A DNA stretch of 64,000 nucleotides from Burkholderia lata (GTDB lineage Bacteria > Pseudomonadota > Gammaproteobacteria > Burkholderiales > Burkholderiaceae), in assembly GCF_000012945.1 (NCBI RefSeq), contig NC_007511.1:2542001-2606000 (forward strand), written 5' to 3'. The notes beneath the pieces were generated by a model that saw nothing but the letters and a program-made list of their open reading frames with translations, did no database searches and had not been told where the DNA came from. Position 1 is the first letter of the stretch. Every line of letters starts with the position of its first letter. The translations under genes and the position numbers were made by a program. This document shows positions 26,155 to 34,586 of the stretch, in pieces.

Positions 26155-27498
26155 TTGTTACAGATCTTCGCGCTCATCGGCGCGTTGTTCCTGGTGGCCC
26201 TGAACGGGTTCTTCGTTGCGGCCGAATTCGGCCTCGTCAAACTGCGCGCCACGCGCGTCAAGACACTGGCCCGCAAGCACGGCCTGCGCGGCCGCATCCT
26301 CGGCATCGTGCACGGCCGGCTCGACGCGTATCTTTCCGCGTGCCAGCTCGGCATCACGCTCGCGTCGCTCGGCCTCGGCTGGGTCGGCGAACCGGCCTTC
26401 GCGCAACTGCTCGGCCCGCTGCTCGACCTGATCGGCGTGCAGTCCGAACGTGTCGTGCACCTGATCTCGCTGGTGTTCGCGTTCTCGCTGATCTCGTTCC
26501 TGCACATCGTCGTCGGCGAACTGGCGCCGAAATCGATGGCGATCCGCCAGTCGGAGAAGGTCGGCCTGTGGGTCGCGCTGCCGCTCTACGCGTTCTACTG
26601 GGCGATGTATCCGGCGATCTGGGTGCTCAACAACAGCGCCAACGCGGTGCTGCGGCTCGCGGGGTTGTCCGCCGACCACGGCGGCGACGCCCATTACTCG
26701 ACCGACGAGCTGAAGCTGATCCTGCGCAGCCGCCGCAGCACGGCCGGCAATCCGGCCCAGCCGGCGCGCGGCACGTACAGCAACGACGAGTGGAACACGC
26801 TCGCGCATTCGCTCGATTTTTCGTCGATGACGGTGTCGGACCTGATGCGGCCGGCCCATGAAATGATCGGCCTGCGCCGCGACCTGCCGCTGCCCGACAA
26901 CATGGAAATCGTCGCGCGTCACCGCTTCAGCCGCTATCCGCTGTTCGAGGATGCGTCGCGCGAACAGGTGAGCGGGCTGATCCACCTGAAGGACCTGCTG
27001 CTCGCGCGTCATGCCGGCGCAGCACTCGAAGACCTGTCGGATTACGTACGCCCCGTGCAGTACGTGAAGCCCGACACGCCGGCACTCGACCTGTTCCGCC
27101 GCTTCCGCAAGGGCGCGCCGCACTTCGCGCTGGTCGGCAACAAGGGCGAGAAGCCGATCGGCTTCCTGACACTCGACAACCTGCTCGGCGCGCTGGTCGG
27201 CCAGATCCACGACGAGTTCCGCCAGGGCGACGCCGACTGGAGCCGCCTCGACGACGGCACGCTGATGGGCAAGGGCAGCCTGCCCGTCGTATCGCTCGAA
27301 CAGGCACTCGGCATCGACATCGACGAAGGCCGCGCGGAATCGGTCGGCGGCCTCGTGATCCAGGCGCTCAGCGACCTGCCGACCGAAGGGCAGCGCGTGT
27401 CGTTCGACCGTTTCGACGTCGTTGTGAAGAAGATGAACGGGCCGCGCATCGTGCTCGTGCGCGTCTACCCGAAGATCGCGAAAGAGGCCGACGAATGA
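26155..27498 (+). CDS. CNNM/CorC-family membrane protein (hemolysin family)
   Basis: This 447-residue protein has an N-terminal DUF21/CNNM transmembrane domain (about 1-200, starting MLQIFALIGALFLVALNGFFVAAEFGLVKLRATR). A pair of CBS domains (about 220-345) and a C-terminal CorC_HlyC domain (about 360-440) follow. The family is linked to Mg2+/Co2+ efflux or homeostasis; the name hemolysin is historical. The start is TTG at 26155, with CCGGAG about 9 bases upstream, and the family's opening MLQI.ALI supports it. Confidence 0.9.
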   Translation: MLQIFALIGALFLVALNGFFVAAEFGLVKLRATRVKTLARKHGLRGRILGIVHGRLDAYLSACQLGITLASLGLGWVGEPAFAQLLGPLLDLIGVQSERVVHLISLVFAFSLISFLHIVVGELAPKSMAIRQSEKVGLWVALPLYAFYWAMYPAIWVLNNSANAVLRLAGLSADHGGDAHYSTDELKLILRSRRSTAGNPAQPARGTYSNDEWNTLAHSLDFSSMTVSDLMRPAHEMIGLRRDLPLPDNMEIVARHRFSRYPLFEDASREQVSGLIHLKDLLLARHAGAALEDLSDYVRPVQYVKPDTPALDLFRRFRKGAPHFALVGNKGEKPIGFLTLDNLLGALVGQIHDEFRQGDADWSRLDDGTLMGKGSLPVVSLEQALGIDIDEGRAESVGGLVIQALSDLPTEGQRVSFDRFDVVVKKMNGPRIVLVRVYPKIAKEADE

Positions 27499-27520
27499 CG
27501 GCCGCGCTTCGCGGCACGCG

Positions 27521-28105
27521 ATGAACGCCACGCTGCCGCGCTGCTACGTGATCACGCCGGAGCCGGCGTCCGCGTCGGCAGCCGATGGCGCGGCGTTCCT
27601 CGACCGGCTGTCGGCCGTGCTCGCGCGCGGCGAGACGCTCGTGCAACTGCGCGTGAAATCGCTCGATGCAGCCGCGTTTGCGCGACTCGCCGCCGAGGCG
27701 CTCGCGCGCTGCAACGCGGCCGGCGCGCACCTGATGCTGAACGGGCCGATCGATGCGGCCGGCGTGATACGGCTCGACGGCGCCGGCTGGCATCTCGACG
27801 GCACCGCCTTGCGCGCCGCCGCGCAGCGGCCGTTGCCGGCCGGAAGATGGGTATCCGCCGCCTGCCACACGCGCGACGACCTGCTGCTGGCCGCGCGCGC
27901 GGGGGCGGATTTCGTCACGCTGTCGCCCGTGTTGCCGACGCTCAGCCATCCCGGTGCACCGACGCTCGGCTGGGCACAGTTCGGCGCGCTGGCTGCCGAG
28001 GCCGCAATGCCCGTCTTCGCACTCGGCGGAATGACGCGCACCCACCTCGACGATGCACGCCACCACGGCGCATACGGCATCGCGGGCATACGCGGGTTCT
28101 GGTAA
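27521..28105 (+). CDS. thiamine phosphate synthase / TenI-like protein
   Basis: This 194-residue (beta/alpha)8-barrel protein of the ThiE/TenI superfamily starts LPRCYVITPEP. It has LVQLRVKSLD, LMLNGPID and GADFVTLSPVLPTLSHPGAPTLGW, then FALGGM. The SPVLPT.SHPGAP version is the one seen fused to MutT-like Nudix proteins in betaproteobacteria; here the domain stands alone. True ThiE needs a pyrophosphate-binding K/R set that I cannot fully confirm, so a TenI-like or housecleaning role is possible. It starts 22 bases after the CNNM gene. Confidence 0.8.
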   Translation: MNATLPRCYVITPEPASASAADGAAFLDRLSAVLARGETLVQLRVKSLDAAAFARLAAEALARCNAAGAHLMLNGPIDAAGVIRLDGAGWHLDGTALRAAAQRPLPAGRWVSAACHTRDDLLLAARAGADFVTLSPVLPTLSHPGAPTLGWAQFGALAAEAAMPVFALGGMTRTHLDDARHHGAYGIAGIRGFW

Positions 28106-28127
28106 TTCGGGAATTTCCTGCAGTGCA

Positions 28128-28149
28128 GCCGGGCGCGAATGCGCCCGGC
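28128..28149. terminator. hairpin between convergent genes
   Basis: A perfect 9-bp stem GCCGGGCGC / GCGCCCGGC with a GAAT loop, followed on the plus strand by a T-rich stretch (ATTCTTTTAC), lies between the ThiE-like and TreZ-like genes. It probably terminates the plus-strand transcript and may serve both. Confidence 0.65.
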
Positions 28150-28178
28150 CTCTCAGATTCTTTTACTCGCTCAAATCG

Positions 28179-29831
28179 TCATGCGTTCAGGTTCGGACGC
28201 ATTCCGCGCCACATGCCGTCGTCGATGCGACGCGCATCGTGCGTGAGCGCATACCGGTTGACGTCACCCGTCAGCCACGCGACGAGCGCATACGGCGGCA
28301 ACACCCCTTCATCGACCCGGTCGCGCGCACGCGCCGGCGTCTCGAACACGACTCGCCCTCTCGGTGCGTCGAACGGTACCGCCTCGGGCGACAGGTTCAA
28401 CGCGATCGTCAGCGTCTCGTCGTCGGCGAGCCGCCACGATGCGAGCAGCGCGTCGGCATCGCCATCGCCGTCCGACTTCAGCGCATGCGCCTCCTGCGGC
28501 CGGCAATCGGACAATCGCGGCGCGATCAACTTCGCGCGCACCGCGAGCGCCGACTGCACGAAATGCGCGCGATCGGCATCGCGCGCGGTTTCATCGAAGA
28601 TCAACGGAATCTGCGGCGTGAGCAGCGACAGCGCAAGTGCGGCCAGACCGGCCTCCTGCCCGTGGTCGCCCTGCCCGCTGTCGCGCCACGCGCCATCGGA
28701 CAGCACCAGCGACGTCAACGACAGCCCGCTGTCGGCAGCCATGCCTTCTCCCGACCCGGCCGGCTGGAATGCGGCCCCGGCCGCGGTCAGCGCGCGGGCA
28801 AGCGTGTGGATCGACTGGTGCGTGGAAATGCCTTCGTGGGCCGACGGATCGCGCCCCGTCAGCCGGTGCAGCGCACGTTCGCCGCACCCGTTCCACTGCG
28901 CATCGAAATGGGTATCGGCAAGATGCGCCGGATGCCGCTCGCTGCCGAGTACGAGATGGATCAGCCGGTCGGCCGGCACGGCCGCGCGCACGCGGTCCGC
29001 GATCTCGCGCAGCCACGACACGCCGATCCGGTCGGCTTCGCGCAGCCGCAGCCCGTCGCAACGGTACTCGTCGATCCAGTACAGCGCGTTGTCGCAGAAG
29101 AAATCGCAGACTTCCGGATGATCGAGCGCGAGCGGCGGCGCCTGCAGCGGATCGTCGCGCGTATGGAAGAACGGTGCTGCGTAGTGACGCAGCGCATCGG
29201 TGCCGCTGCCGAAGCGCGCATAGTCGAGCTCCAGCAGCACTGCGAGACCGTAGCCGTGCGCGTCGTCGATCAGCGCCTTCAGCGCGTCGGGGCCGCCTTC
29301 CGCCGCGAGCGGCGCGAACGGCAGGCTGTCGTGCGGCGACGCGAGCAGCTCCAGCGCGGTCACGCCGAGGCGCGCGAGTTGCGGCAAGCGCCGGCGCACG
29401 CCGTCGAAGCCGCCCACCGCGTGCGGACGAATCGCATAGAGCGCGATGTCTTCCCACGCGCGCCCGTGCCAGAACGTGTTGCGCCACGTAAACGCGCGCG
29501 GATCGACGACCTGGCTCGGGCCGTTGAGCCCTTCGGGTTGCGAGCGCGACGCGGGATCGGGAATCGATACCGCATCGTCGAGGCGATAGCGGTAAAGCGC
29601 ACCCGCACCACAATCGGCAAAGACTTCGAACCAGTTCGTGCCGGCCGCCGTCATCGGGACGAGCAACGGGCCGAAGCCGGTATCGAGTTCGAGCTGGACC
29701 TGCGTGCGGCCCGGCGCCCACACGCGAAAATGCGTGCGCGGCGACACGCCAAGCGCGCCACAGGGCTGGGCGCCAAACGGCAAGCAGTGAATGTAGTGCT
29801 GCGCATACGGATCGTGCGGACAATCGGACAT
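28179..29831 (-). CDS. TreZ-like alpha-amylase-family protein, catalytic residues altered
   Basis: This 550-residue protein resembles malto-oligosyltrehalose trehalohydrolase. It has an N-terminal beta-sandwich (FRVWAPGRTQVQLELD), a GH13-like barrel, and a C-terminal sheet (TLTIALNLSPEAVPF). The barrel keeps the strand that normally carries the nucleophile, but reads CDGLRLREADRIG where TreZ has DGLRLDAxH, so the aspartate is missing. The acid/base and third-acid regions (LVLGSERHPA; RDSGQGDHGQEAG) also look changed. It is probably inactive on glycans or has a new role. GAGGAG precedes ATG 29831 by 6 bases; the frame is open far upstream. No treY or treS is adjacent. Confidence 0.8.
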   Translation of the reverse strand: MSDCPHDPYAQHYIHCLPFGAQPCGALGVSPRTHFRVWAPGRTQVQLELDTGFGPLLVPMTAAGTNWFEVFADCGAGALYRYRLDDAVSIPDPASRSQPEGLNGPSQVVDPRAFTWRNTFWHGRAWEDIALYAIRPHAVGGFDGVRRRLPQLARLGVTALELLASPHDSLPFAPLAAEGGPDALKALIDDAHGYGLAVLLELDYARFGSGTDALRHYAAPFFHTRDDPLQAPPLALDHPEVCDFFCDNALYWIDEYRCDGLRLREADRIGVSWLREIADRVRAAVPADRLIHLVLGSERHPAHLADTHFDAQWNGCGERALHRLTGRDPSAHEGISTHQSIHTLARALTAAGAAFQPAGSGEGMAADSGLSLTSLVLSDGAWRDSGQGDHGQEAGLAALALSLLTPQIPLIFDETARDADRAHFVQSALAVRAKLIAPRLSDCRPQEAHALKSDGDGDADALLASWRLADDETLTIALNLSPEAVPFDAPRGRVVFETPARARDRVDEGVLPPYALVAWLTGDVNRYALTHDARRIDDGMWRGMRPNLNA

Positions 29832-30140
29832 CATGCGCTCCTCGTGCGTACCGAGCGGCATGGCCGCGCCAGCGGGGCGCGGCGCATCGGGGCCCGGCAA
29901 GCGACGGCCAGGCGGGGGGAGAGAACCGAGTATGCGCCGGTTTCGCCACCGCGATGCATCGCTCCCGGACATTTTTAAATACGAATCGACCCCGGGAAAA
30001 CCCGCACGCATGCAGGTCCCGACGAGTCGGGTAGCCGCCATACCGGAATGACTGCTCGCCTTGTTGCAGCGGTCGCGCACGCTTACGCTCTGCGCCATGC
30101 TCGCGGACGCGTCGTCCGCGCCCGACCCGAGGAACCCGCC
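29832..30140. other. divergent intergenic region
   Basis: These 309 bases separate the divergent TreZ-like and methyltransferase genes. They hold an AT-rich patch (ATTTTTAAATACG, about 29971-29983) suited to a promoter. The 10-mer GGGAAAACCC (29994-30003) equals part of the DUF3563 promoter repeat. No gene was seen. Confidence 0.4.
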
Positions 30141-30848
30141 ATGTCGCTTCCCGCCAGCGCCGCCAAATTCGATCCGGCACGCGCGCACGAATACGCCGAG
30201 CAATCCCGTATCGCGCTCGCCGGCTACGATGCGTGCCACGAGCTCACCGCGTGCGTGCTCGCATCGGCAATCGCTGCACCCGAGGCGCGGATCCTCGTTG
30301 CCGGCGCGGGCGGCACCGGGCAGGAAATCTGCGTGGCGGCCGCACTCGAGCCGGGCTGGCGGTTCACGGCCGTCGACCCGTCCGCGCCGATGCTCGCGCT
30401 GGCGCGCTCGAACGTCGAGGCCGCGGGCTGCGGCACACGCACGGCGTTCGTCGAAGACGGCGTCGATGCGTTGCCCGATACGCCCGCGTTCGACGGCGCG
30501 ACGCTGATCGGCGTGCTGCATCACGTCCCCGGCGACGAAGCGAAGGCGGCGCTGCTGCACGCGATCGCGCGACGCCTGAAACCCGGCGCGCCGCTCGTGC
30601 TCGCCGGCAACCATCGCCGCTACGCGGACCACCCTCGCCTGCTCGACGCATGGCAGCAGCGCTGGCGCATGAAAGGCGCGACGCCCGACGCGGTGCGCGC
30701 GCAACTCGCGAAGATCCTGCAGGGCGCCGATCCGCCCGCGTCGGAGGACGCCGTGTTCGGCCTGCTGCGCGATGCGGGTTTCGATGCGCCGCTGCGCTTT
30801 TTCGCGAGCCTGTTCTGGGGCGCGTGGATCGCGGTGCGGCGCGCATGA
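30141..30848 (+). CDS. class I SAM-dependent methyltransferase
   Basis: This 235-residue methyltransferase has motif I ILVAGAGGTGQEI, the acidic SAM ribose ligand in FTAVDPSAPMLALAR, and motif IV-like FDGATLIGVLHHVPGDEAK. Start ATG 30141 follows GAGGAA. The fold is the common Rossmann type (COG2226/UbiE-like), and the substrate is not predictable. A GST gene follows on the same strand after 139 bases. No pathway context is evident. Confidence 0.88.
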   Translation: MSLPASAAKFDPARAHEYAEQSRIALAGYDACHELTACVLASAIAAPEARILVAGAGGTGQEICVAAALEPGWRFTAVDPSAPMLALARSNVEAAGCGTRTAFVEDGVDALPDTPAFDGATLIGVLHHVPGDEAKAALLHAIARRLKPGAPLVLAGNHRRYADHPRLLDAWQQRWRMKGATPDAVRAQLAKILQGADPPASEDAVFGLLRDAGFDAPLRFFASLFWGAWIAVRRA

Positions 30849-30987
30849 TGAAGCGGGGCGGCCGGCCAGGCGCGGTCGGCTAGGCGCGATCGGCCAGGCG
30901 CAGCTCGTCGCGGCGCGCGATGCGTTTCTCGTACGCGCCACGCGCGCTGGGTATGATGTCGTTCCCGCCCCCACTTCCGGCGTCGAC

Positions 30988-31656
30988 ATGCTCACCGTCC
31001 ATCACCTGAACAACTCGCGCTCGCAGCGCGTGCTCTGGCTGCTCGAAGAACTGGATGTGCCGTACGAGATCGTGCGCTACGCACGCGATCCGAAAACGAT
31101 GCTCGCGCCGCCCGAGTTGCGCGCGATCCATCCGCTCGGCAAGTCGCCGGTCGTCACCGACGACGGCCGCACGTACGCCGAATCGGGCGCGATCATCGAA
31201 TACCTGGTCGAACGCTACGGCAACGGGCGCCTGGCGCCGCCGCCCGGCACGCCCGAGCGGCATGACTACACGTACTGGCTGCACTACGCGGAAGGGTCGG
31301 CGATGCCGCCGCTGCTGCTCAAGCTCGTCGCGCTGCGGATCGCGCATGCGCCGATGCCGTTCTTCGCCCGGCCGATCTCGCGCAAGATCGCGGACACGCT
31401 GCAGTCGAGCTTCGTCGATCCGCAGATCGCCCTGCATCTCGGCTATCTCGACGACACGTTGAGCCGCACCGGCTGGTTCGTTGGCGATCGCTTCAGCGCA
31501 GCCGACATCCAGATGAGCTTTCCGCTCGAAGCCGCGACCGCGCGCGGGGGCGGCAGCCGGTATCCCGCGATCGCGCGCTTCCTCGACGCGATCCACGCGC
31601 GGCCCGCGTACCAGCGGGCGCTGGAGCGCGGCGGCCCGTACGACCTGCTCAAGTAA
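30988..31656 (+). CDS. glutathione S-transferase
   Basis: This 222-residue GST has an N-terminal thioredoxin-like domain. NNSRSQRVLWLLEELDVPYE contains the catalytic Ser region, then GKSPVVTDDGRTYAESGAIIEYL has the conserved cis-Pro and glutathione-binding ESGAI. An all-alpha C-terminal domain follows (about 90-215; GDRFSAADIQMSF). ATG 30988 begins the MLTVHHLNNSRS start typical of this bacterial GST group. It probably conjugates or reduces electrophiles with glutathione. Confidence 0.93.
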   Translation: MLTVHHLNNSRSQRVLWLLEELDVPYEIVRYARDPKTMLAPPELRAIHPLGKSPVVTDDGRTYAESGAIIEYLVERYGNGRLAPPPGTPERHDYTYWLHYAEGSAMPPLLLKLVALRIAHAPMPFFARPISRKIADTLQSSFVDPQIALHLGYLDDTLSRTGWFVGDRFSAADIQMSFPLEAATARGGGSRYPAIARFLDAIHARPAYQRALERGGPYDLLK

Positions 31657-31680
31657 CGCTGTGGATGACCTCGGCCTGCG

Positions 31681-32334
31681 TCAGCTCAGCAGGCCCGCCG
31701 CGACGTTGATCGACAGCCCGAGCACGGCCATGTTGAAGTAGAACGACAGGATCGACTGCGCGAGCACCGAGCGCCGTGCGGAGCGGTTCGTCATCGACAC
31801 GTCGGCCGTCTGCGACGCGACCGCGATCGTGAACGCGAAATACAGGAAATCCCAGTAATCGGGTTCGGGGTTCTGGTCCGGGAAGCGCAGCGCGCGATCG
31901 CCGCTCGGCGAGCCGTAATAGAGCCGCGCATAGTGCAGCGTGAAGATCGTCGGGATCAGGAACCACGCGCCGAACAGCGTCGCGGCCGTGATCGCGTAGT
32001 GGCTGAGCCCCGCGCTGAAGCCCACGCTCTTGGCGGTCGCGAGCTCGATCGCGATCGCGGCAACGCTCGCGACGGTCGCGAGACACACGACGGTCAGCAC
32101 GGTCGTCGCGTTTTCATCCTCGCGGATCGCGACTTCGCGCACCTTGTGATGGTGCGCGGTGACCATGCGCACCCACATCAGCACGAGATACAGCCAGATC
32201 GCACAATCCCAGCCGATCAGCGCACGCACGGTCGGACGCAGCTGAAACGGCAGCAGCAGCGCGCACAGCACGCCGGCGACGAACGCCGCGACCATGCGCG
32301 GCCGGTTGCGTAATACCTGCGGATAGAGCGTCAT
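31681..32334 (-). CDS. DUF1345 membrane protein
   Basis: This 217-residue membrane protein has about five hydrophobic segments: near 15-32, 40-58, 80-98, 108-130 and 190-215. The family-typical stretch [26 protein letters not shown] lies near 150-175. The function of DUF1345 is unknown. It ends 25 bases from the convergent GST gene. The ATG at 32334 fits the family start ([14 protein letters not shown]). Confidence 0.88.
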   Translation of the reverse strand: MTLYPQVLRNRPRMVAAFVAGVLCALLLPFQLRPTVRALIGWDCAIWLYLVLMWVRMVTAHHHKVREVAIREDENATTVLTVVCLATVASVAAIAIELATAKSVGFSAGLSHYAITAATLFGAWFLIPTIFTLHYARLYYGSPSGDRALRFPDQNPEPDYWDFLYFAFTIAVASQTADVSMTNRSARRSVLAQSILSFYFNMAVLGLSINVAAGLLS

Positions 32335-32471
32335 CGTGTGATTCCGAAAGCGGATGGAAAGGTTTCGGCCGGCGTGCGGGATCGCCCGCTGCGCCGCACC
32401 GGCGGGTACTGCCCCGATTATCGTCATTCCATCGTGACGTGGCGATGGGCACGAGCGCCTAAGATAATGGG

Positions 32472-33203
32472 ATGACTGCCACCGCCCCCCTCTGCCACCA
32501 TCCGGCGAACACGGTCGGCCGCGACTTCGTCGTCGGCGACCTGCACGGCTGCGTGGATGTGCTGCGCGCGCTGCTGCACGACACCCGCTTCGATCCGGCC
32601 CGCGACCGCCTGTTCTCGGTCGGCGACCTCGTCGACCGCGGCCCTGCCTCCGAAACCACGCTCGACCTGCTCGACCGCCCGTGGTGCCACGTGGTGCGCG
32701 GCAATCACGAGGAAGTGATGAGCCTCGTGGCGCGCGGCAAGCTGTCGCCCGACGCGTGGCGCGGGATCGGCGGCGACTGGGGCGCCGACCTGCCGCCGGA
32801 ACGGCTGCACGCACATGCAGCGCGCGTCGACGCGCTGCCGCTGGTGCGCGTGATCGGCGACGGCCCCGGGCGCTTCAACGTGCTGCATGCGGAATTCTTC
32901 GGCTCGGACGCCGATCTCGACACCGGCAGCTATGCGCACGACGTGCGCGAGCGGCTGATCTGGGGCCGCGATCTCGTCCAGGGGCTCGCCGATCCGGCGC
33001 GGCAGGCCGGGCTGTCGCTGACCTGCACCGGGCACACGCCGGTGCGCGCGCCGCAGCGGATCGGCGCGCAGTGGTTCATCGACACGGGCGCGTTCGCGCC
33101 GGCCGGGCGGCTCACGCTCGCCGAGCCGCGCACCGGACGCACCTGGTCGATGACGCAGGCCGAAGCGCGCGAACGCCACGCGGGCGACTGGCCGCTGCCT
33201 TGA
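32472..33203 (+). CDS. PrpA-like serine/threonine-type metallophosphatase
   Basis: This 243-residue calcineurin-like phosphoesterase has all metal-binding motifs: GDLHG (22-26), GDLVDRG (51-57), RGNHE (76-80) and GHTP in the C-terminal part. This motif set matches the PrpA/PrpB and phage-lambda-type phosphatases that act on phosphoproteins or small phosphoesters. It is cytoplasmic, with no signal peptide. Its stop codon lies in the first unit of an 8-bp triple repeat. It is divergent from the DUF1345 gene and convergent with the RES toxin gene. Confidence 0.92.
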   Translation: MTATAPLCHHPANTVGRDFVVGDLHGCVDVLRALLHDTRFDPARDRLFSVGDLVDRGPASETTLDLLDRPWCHVVRGNHEEVMSLVARGKLSPDAWRGIGGDWGADLPPERLHAHAARVDALPLVRVIGDGPGRFNVLHAEFFGSDADLDTGSYAHDVRERLIWGRDLVQGLADPARQAGLSLTCTGHTPVRAPQRIGAQWFIDTGAFAPAGRLTLAEPRTGRTWSMTQAEARERHAGDWPLP

Positions 33204-33220
33204 TGCCTTGATGCCTTGAT
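33197..33220 (+). repeat. three tandem copies of GCCTTGAT
   Basis: The octamer GCCTTGAT is present three times in a row, starting in the last codons of the phosphatase gene; its TGA stop is inside the first copy. Such a short tandem array is prone to replication slippage, although loss or gain of a unit would leave the stop in place. Confidence 0.8.
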
Positions 33221-33235
33221 GCCCGCAAGCGCGCG

Positions 33236-33931
33236 CTAGCCGACCTGGTTCAGCTCGAACACCGCATCGACGGCCGAGCCGTTCCAGTTGTATTCGAGGT
33301 AGGCCGCGTGATGGCAGTCGCGCAGCAGCGCGGTGCGGAACGCCGCCAGGCACTCGCCGCGCGGGTCGCGCACCGACGGATAGACGATCCCCGCGCCGCC
33401 CGCATTGCGCACCGCGCGGCCGAGCGCCTGCCCGGCGCTGTAATCGAGCGGGTGCAGCAACGCCGGATCGCGTTTCGGCCACGCGCGTAGGTCGGCCACG
33501 TCGCCTTGTGCGATCACCGTATAGAGCCGCATCTGCTGGCGCATCGGCGGCTCCTTCGTCGCTTCCAGGAACAGCGCGCTGTGATACCGCGTTTCGGCGA
33601 TCGCCGTATCGCGCGAACGCGCGCAGTAGAACACGCCATAGCTACCGTCGGAAAAGCGGCTGCCCTGCGGATTCAGGTGCGTGAACGCGGCCATGATCGG
33701 CCCCCAGCCCTGCCCGTAGCGGCGCTCGGCGGGCGGCACGAGATCGAGTGCGCCGACTTCATTGCGGATGCGGTCGTTGGTCAGCGATTCGAGCGCGTAA
33801 AGCGCGTCGAAATCGTCCGCCGAGGCCACGCGGTCGAACAGGTTGATCGCCGGAAAACGAGTGGGGATCACGCGATAGGCTGGCGCCCAGTCGACCGCCG
33901 TCGTGGGCCATTGTTGTGCTTGGATCGGCAT
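33236..33931 (-). CDS. RES-domain toxin
   Basis: This 231-residue RES-family protein begins at YRVIPTRFPAINLFDR. It has YGVFYCARSRDTAIAETRYH, then YSAGQALGRAVRNAGGAGIVYPSVRDPRGECLAAF, the conserved Arg, Tyr, Glu and Ser positions of the fold. RES toxins act on NAD+ (phosphorolysis or hydrolysis) or ADP-ribosylate targets, with a fold like diphtheria-toxin ADP-ribosyltransferases. The ATG at 33931 is 2 bases after the antitoxin stop, so the two genes are translationally linked. The partner upstream is the matching Xre/MbcA/ParS-type antitoxin. Confidence 0.92.
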   Translation of the reverse strand: MPIQAQQWPTTAVDWAPAYRVIPTRFPAINLFDRVASADDFDALYALESLTNDRIRNEVGALDLVPPAERRYGQGWGPIMAAFTHLNPQGSRFSDGSYGVFYCARSRDTAIAETRYHSALFLEATKEPPMRQQMRLYTVIAQGDVADLRAWPKRDPALLHPLDYSAGQALGRAVRNAGGAGIVYPSVRDPRGECLAAFRTALLRDCHHAAYLEYNWNGSAVDAVFELNQVG

Positions 33932-33933
33932 TG

Positions 33934-34353
33934 TCACGCCCAGCCACCTCGCATCGCGTCGAGATATTGCCGGACGGCGACCAGATCGCCGACGTTGCCG
34001 GCAAGCATCCGGTCGAGTGCGCGCTTGCCGCCGAACGGCGCCGCGTCGTTGGGCCGCTTGACCCACGCATCGGCCGCGGCCGGCTGCGGCAGCAGGATCT
34101 GCAGCGCCTTGTAGATGCCGAGCAGCAGCGACAGGCGCTCGAGCGTATCGCGCGGCAGCCGCGCCGATTCCGGCGTGGCCTTCCACTTGAAGAATGTCGA
34201 ACGGCCGGGCGACCCGAGCAGCACGATCTGCTCGTCGATCGTCAGTTCCCAGTCGCGTGCGATGTTGAAAAACGCACGGAGGCCGGCCGCCGACATCTGC
34301 GCGACCGAGGCCTGCGGCGGGGCGGAGTGCGATTCATAGGCGGGCTGTGACAT
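33934..34353 (-). CDS. Xre/MbcA/ParS-type antitoxin
   Basis: This 139-residue antitoxin has an Xre-like helical DNA-binding part (about 20-80; LTIDEQIVLLGSPGRSTFFKWK). The C-terminal toxin-binding domain (formerly DUF2384) ends FGGKRALDRMLAGNVGDLVAVRQYLDAMRGG, a near-consensus match. It precedes the RES toxin by 2 bases, the standard order for this system. By family knowledge the complex represses its own promoter, and repeated half-sites lie just upstream (34359-34392). Confidence 0.94.
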   Translation of the reverse strand: MSQPAYESHSAPPQASVAQMSAAGLRAFFNIARDWELTIDEQIVLLGSPGRSTFFKWKATPESARLPRDTLERLSLLLGIYKALQILLPQPAAADAWVKRPNDAAPFGGKRALDRMLAGNVGDLVAVRQYLDAMRGGWA

Positions 34354-34358
34354 GACCG

Positions 34359-34392
34359 TTAGTCTCGAAACGAATTTACTAACAAGATTAGT
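34359..34392 (-). promoter_or_regulatory. putative autoregulatory operator of the RES/Xre pair
   Basis: Three TTAGT/ACTAA half-sites lie within 34 bases of the antitoxin start: TTAGT (34359-34363), ACTAA (34378-34382) and TTAGT (34388-34392). The last two form ACTAA-N5-TTAGT. The region is AT-rich, as expected of a promoter. Confidence 0.6.
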
Positions 34393-34586
34393 CCATTTTC
34401 GTATTTTTGCAAGGGTCGAGACCCGCCGATCGGTCCGCCCATCCGACGAAACGATATTTTTTGTCCATTCTGGACTCTGATTTTATTTTCTGCGTTAATG
34501 GCCGTGCGGACACCGCGCGCAGACGCGGTTCGTGTCCGTGAAACCGTGTCGCACAGAACCCGGAAGCACCCGCCAAGGAACGCACC

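Noticed and set aside
29835..30995. N-terminal extension of the TreZ-like gene through the divergent methyltransferase region
   Set aside because: The frame is open but has no TreZ similarity there, overlaps the methyltransferase gene and lacks a ribosome-binding site. GAGGAG before 29831 marks the start.
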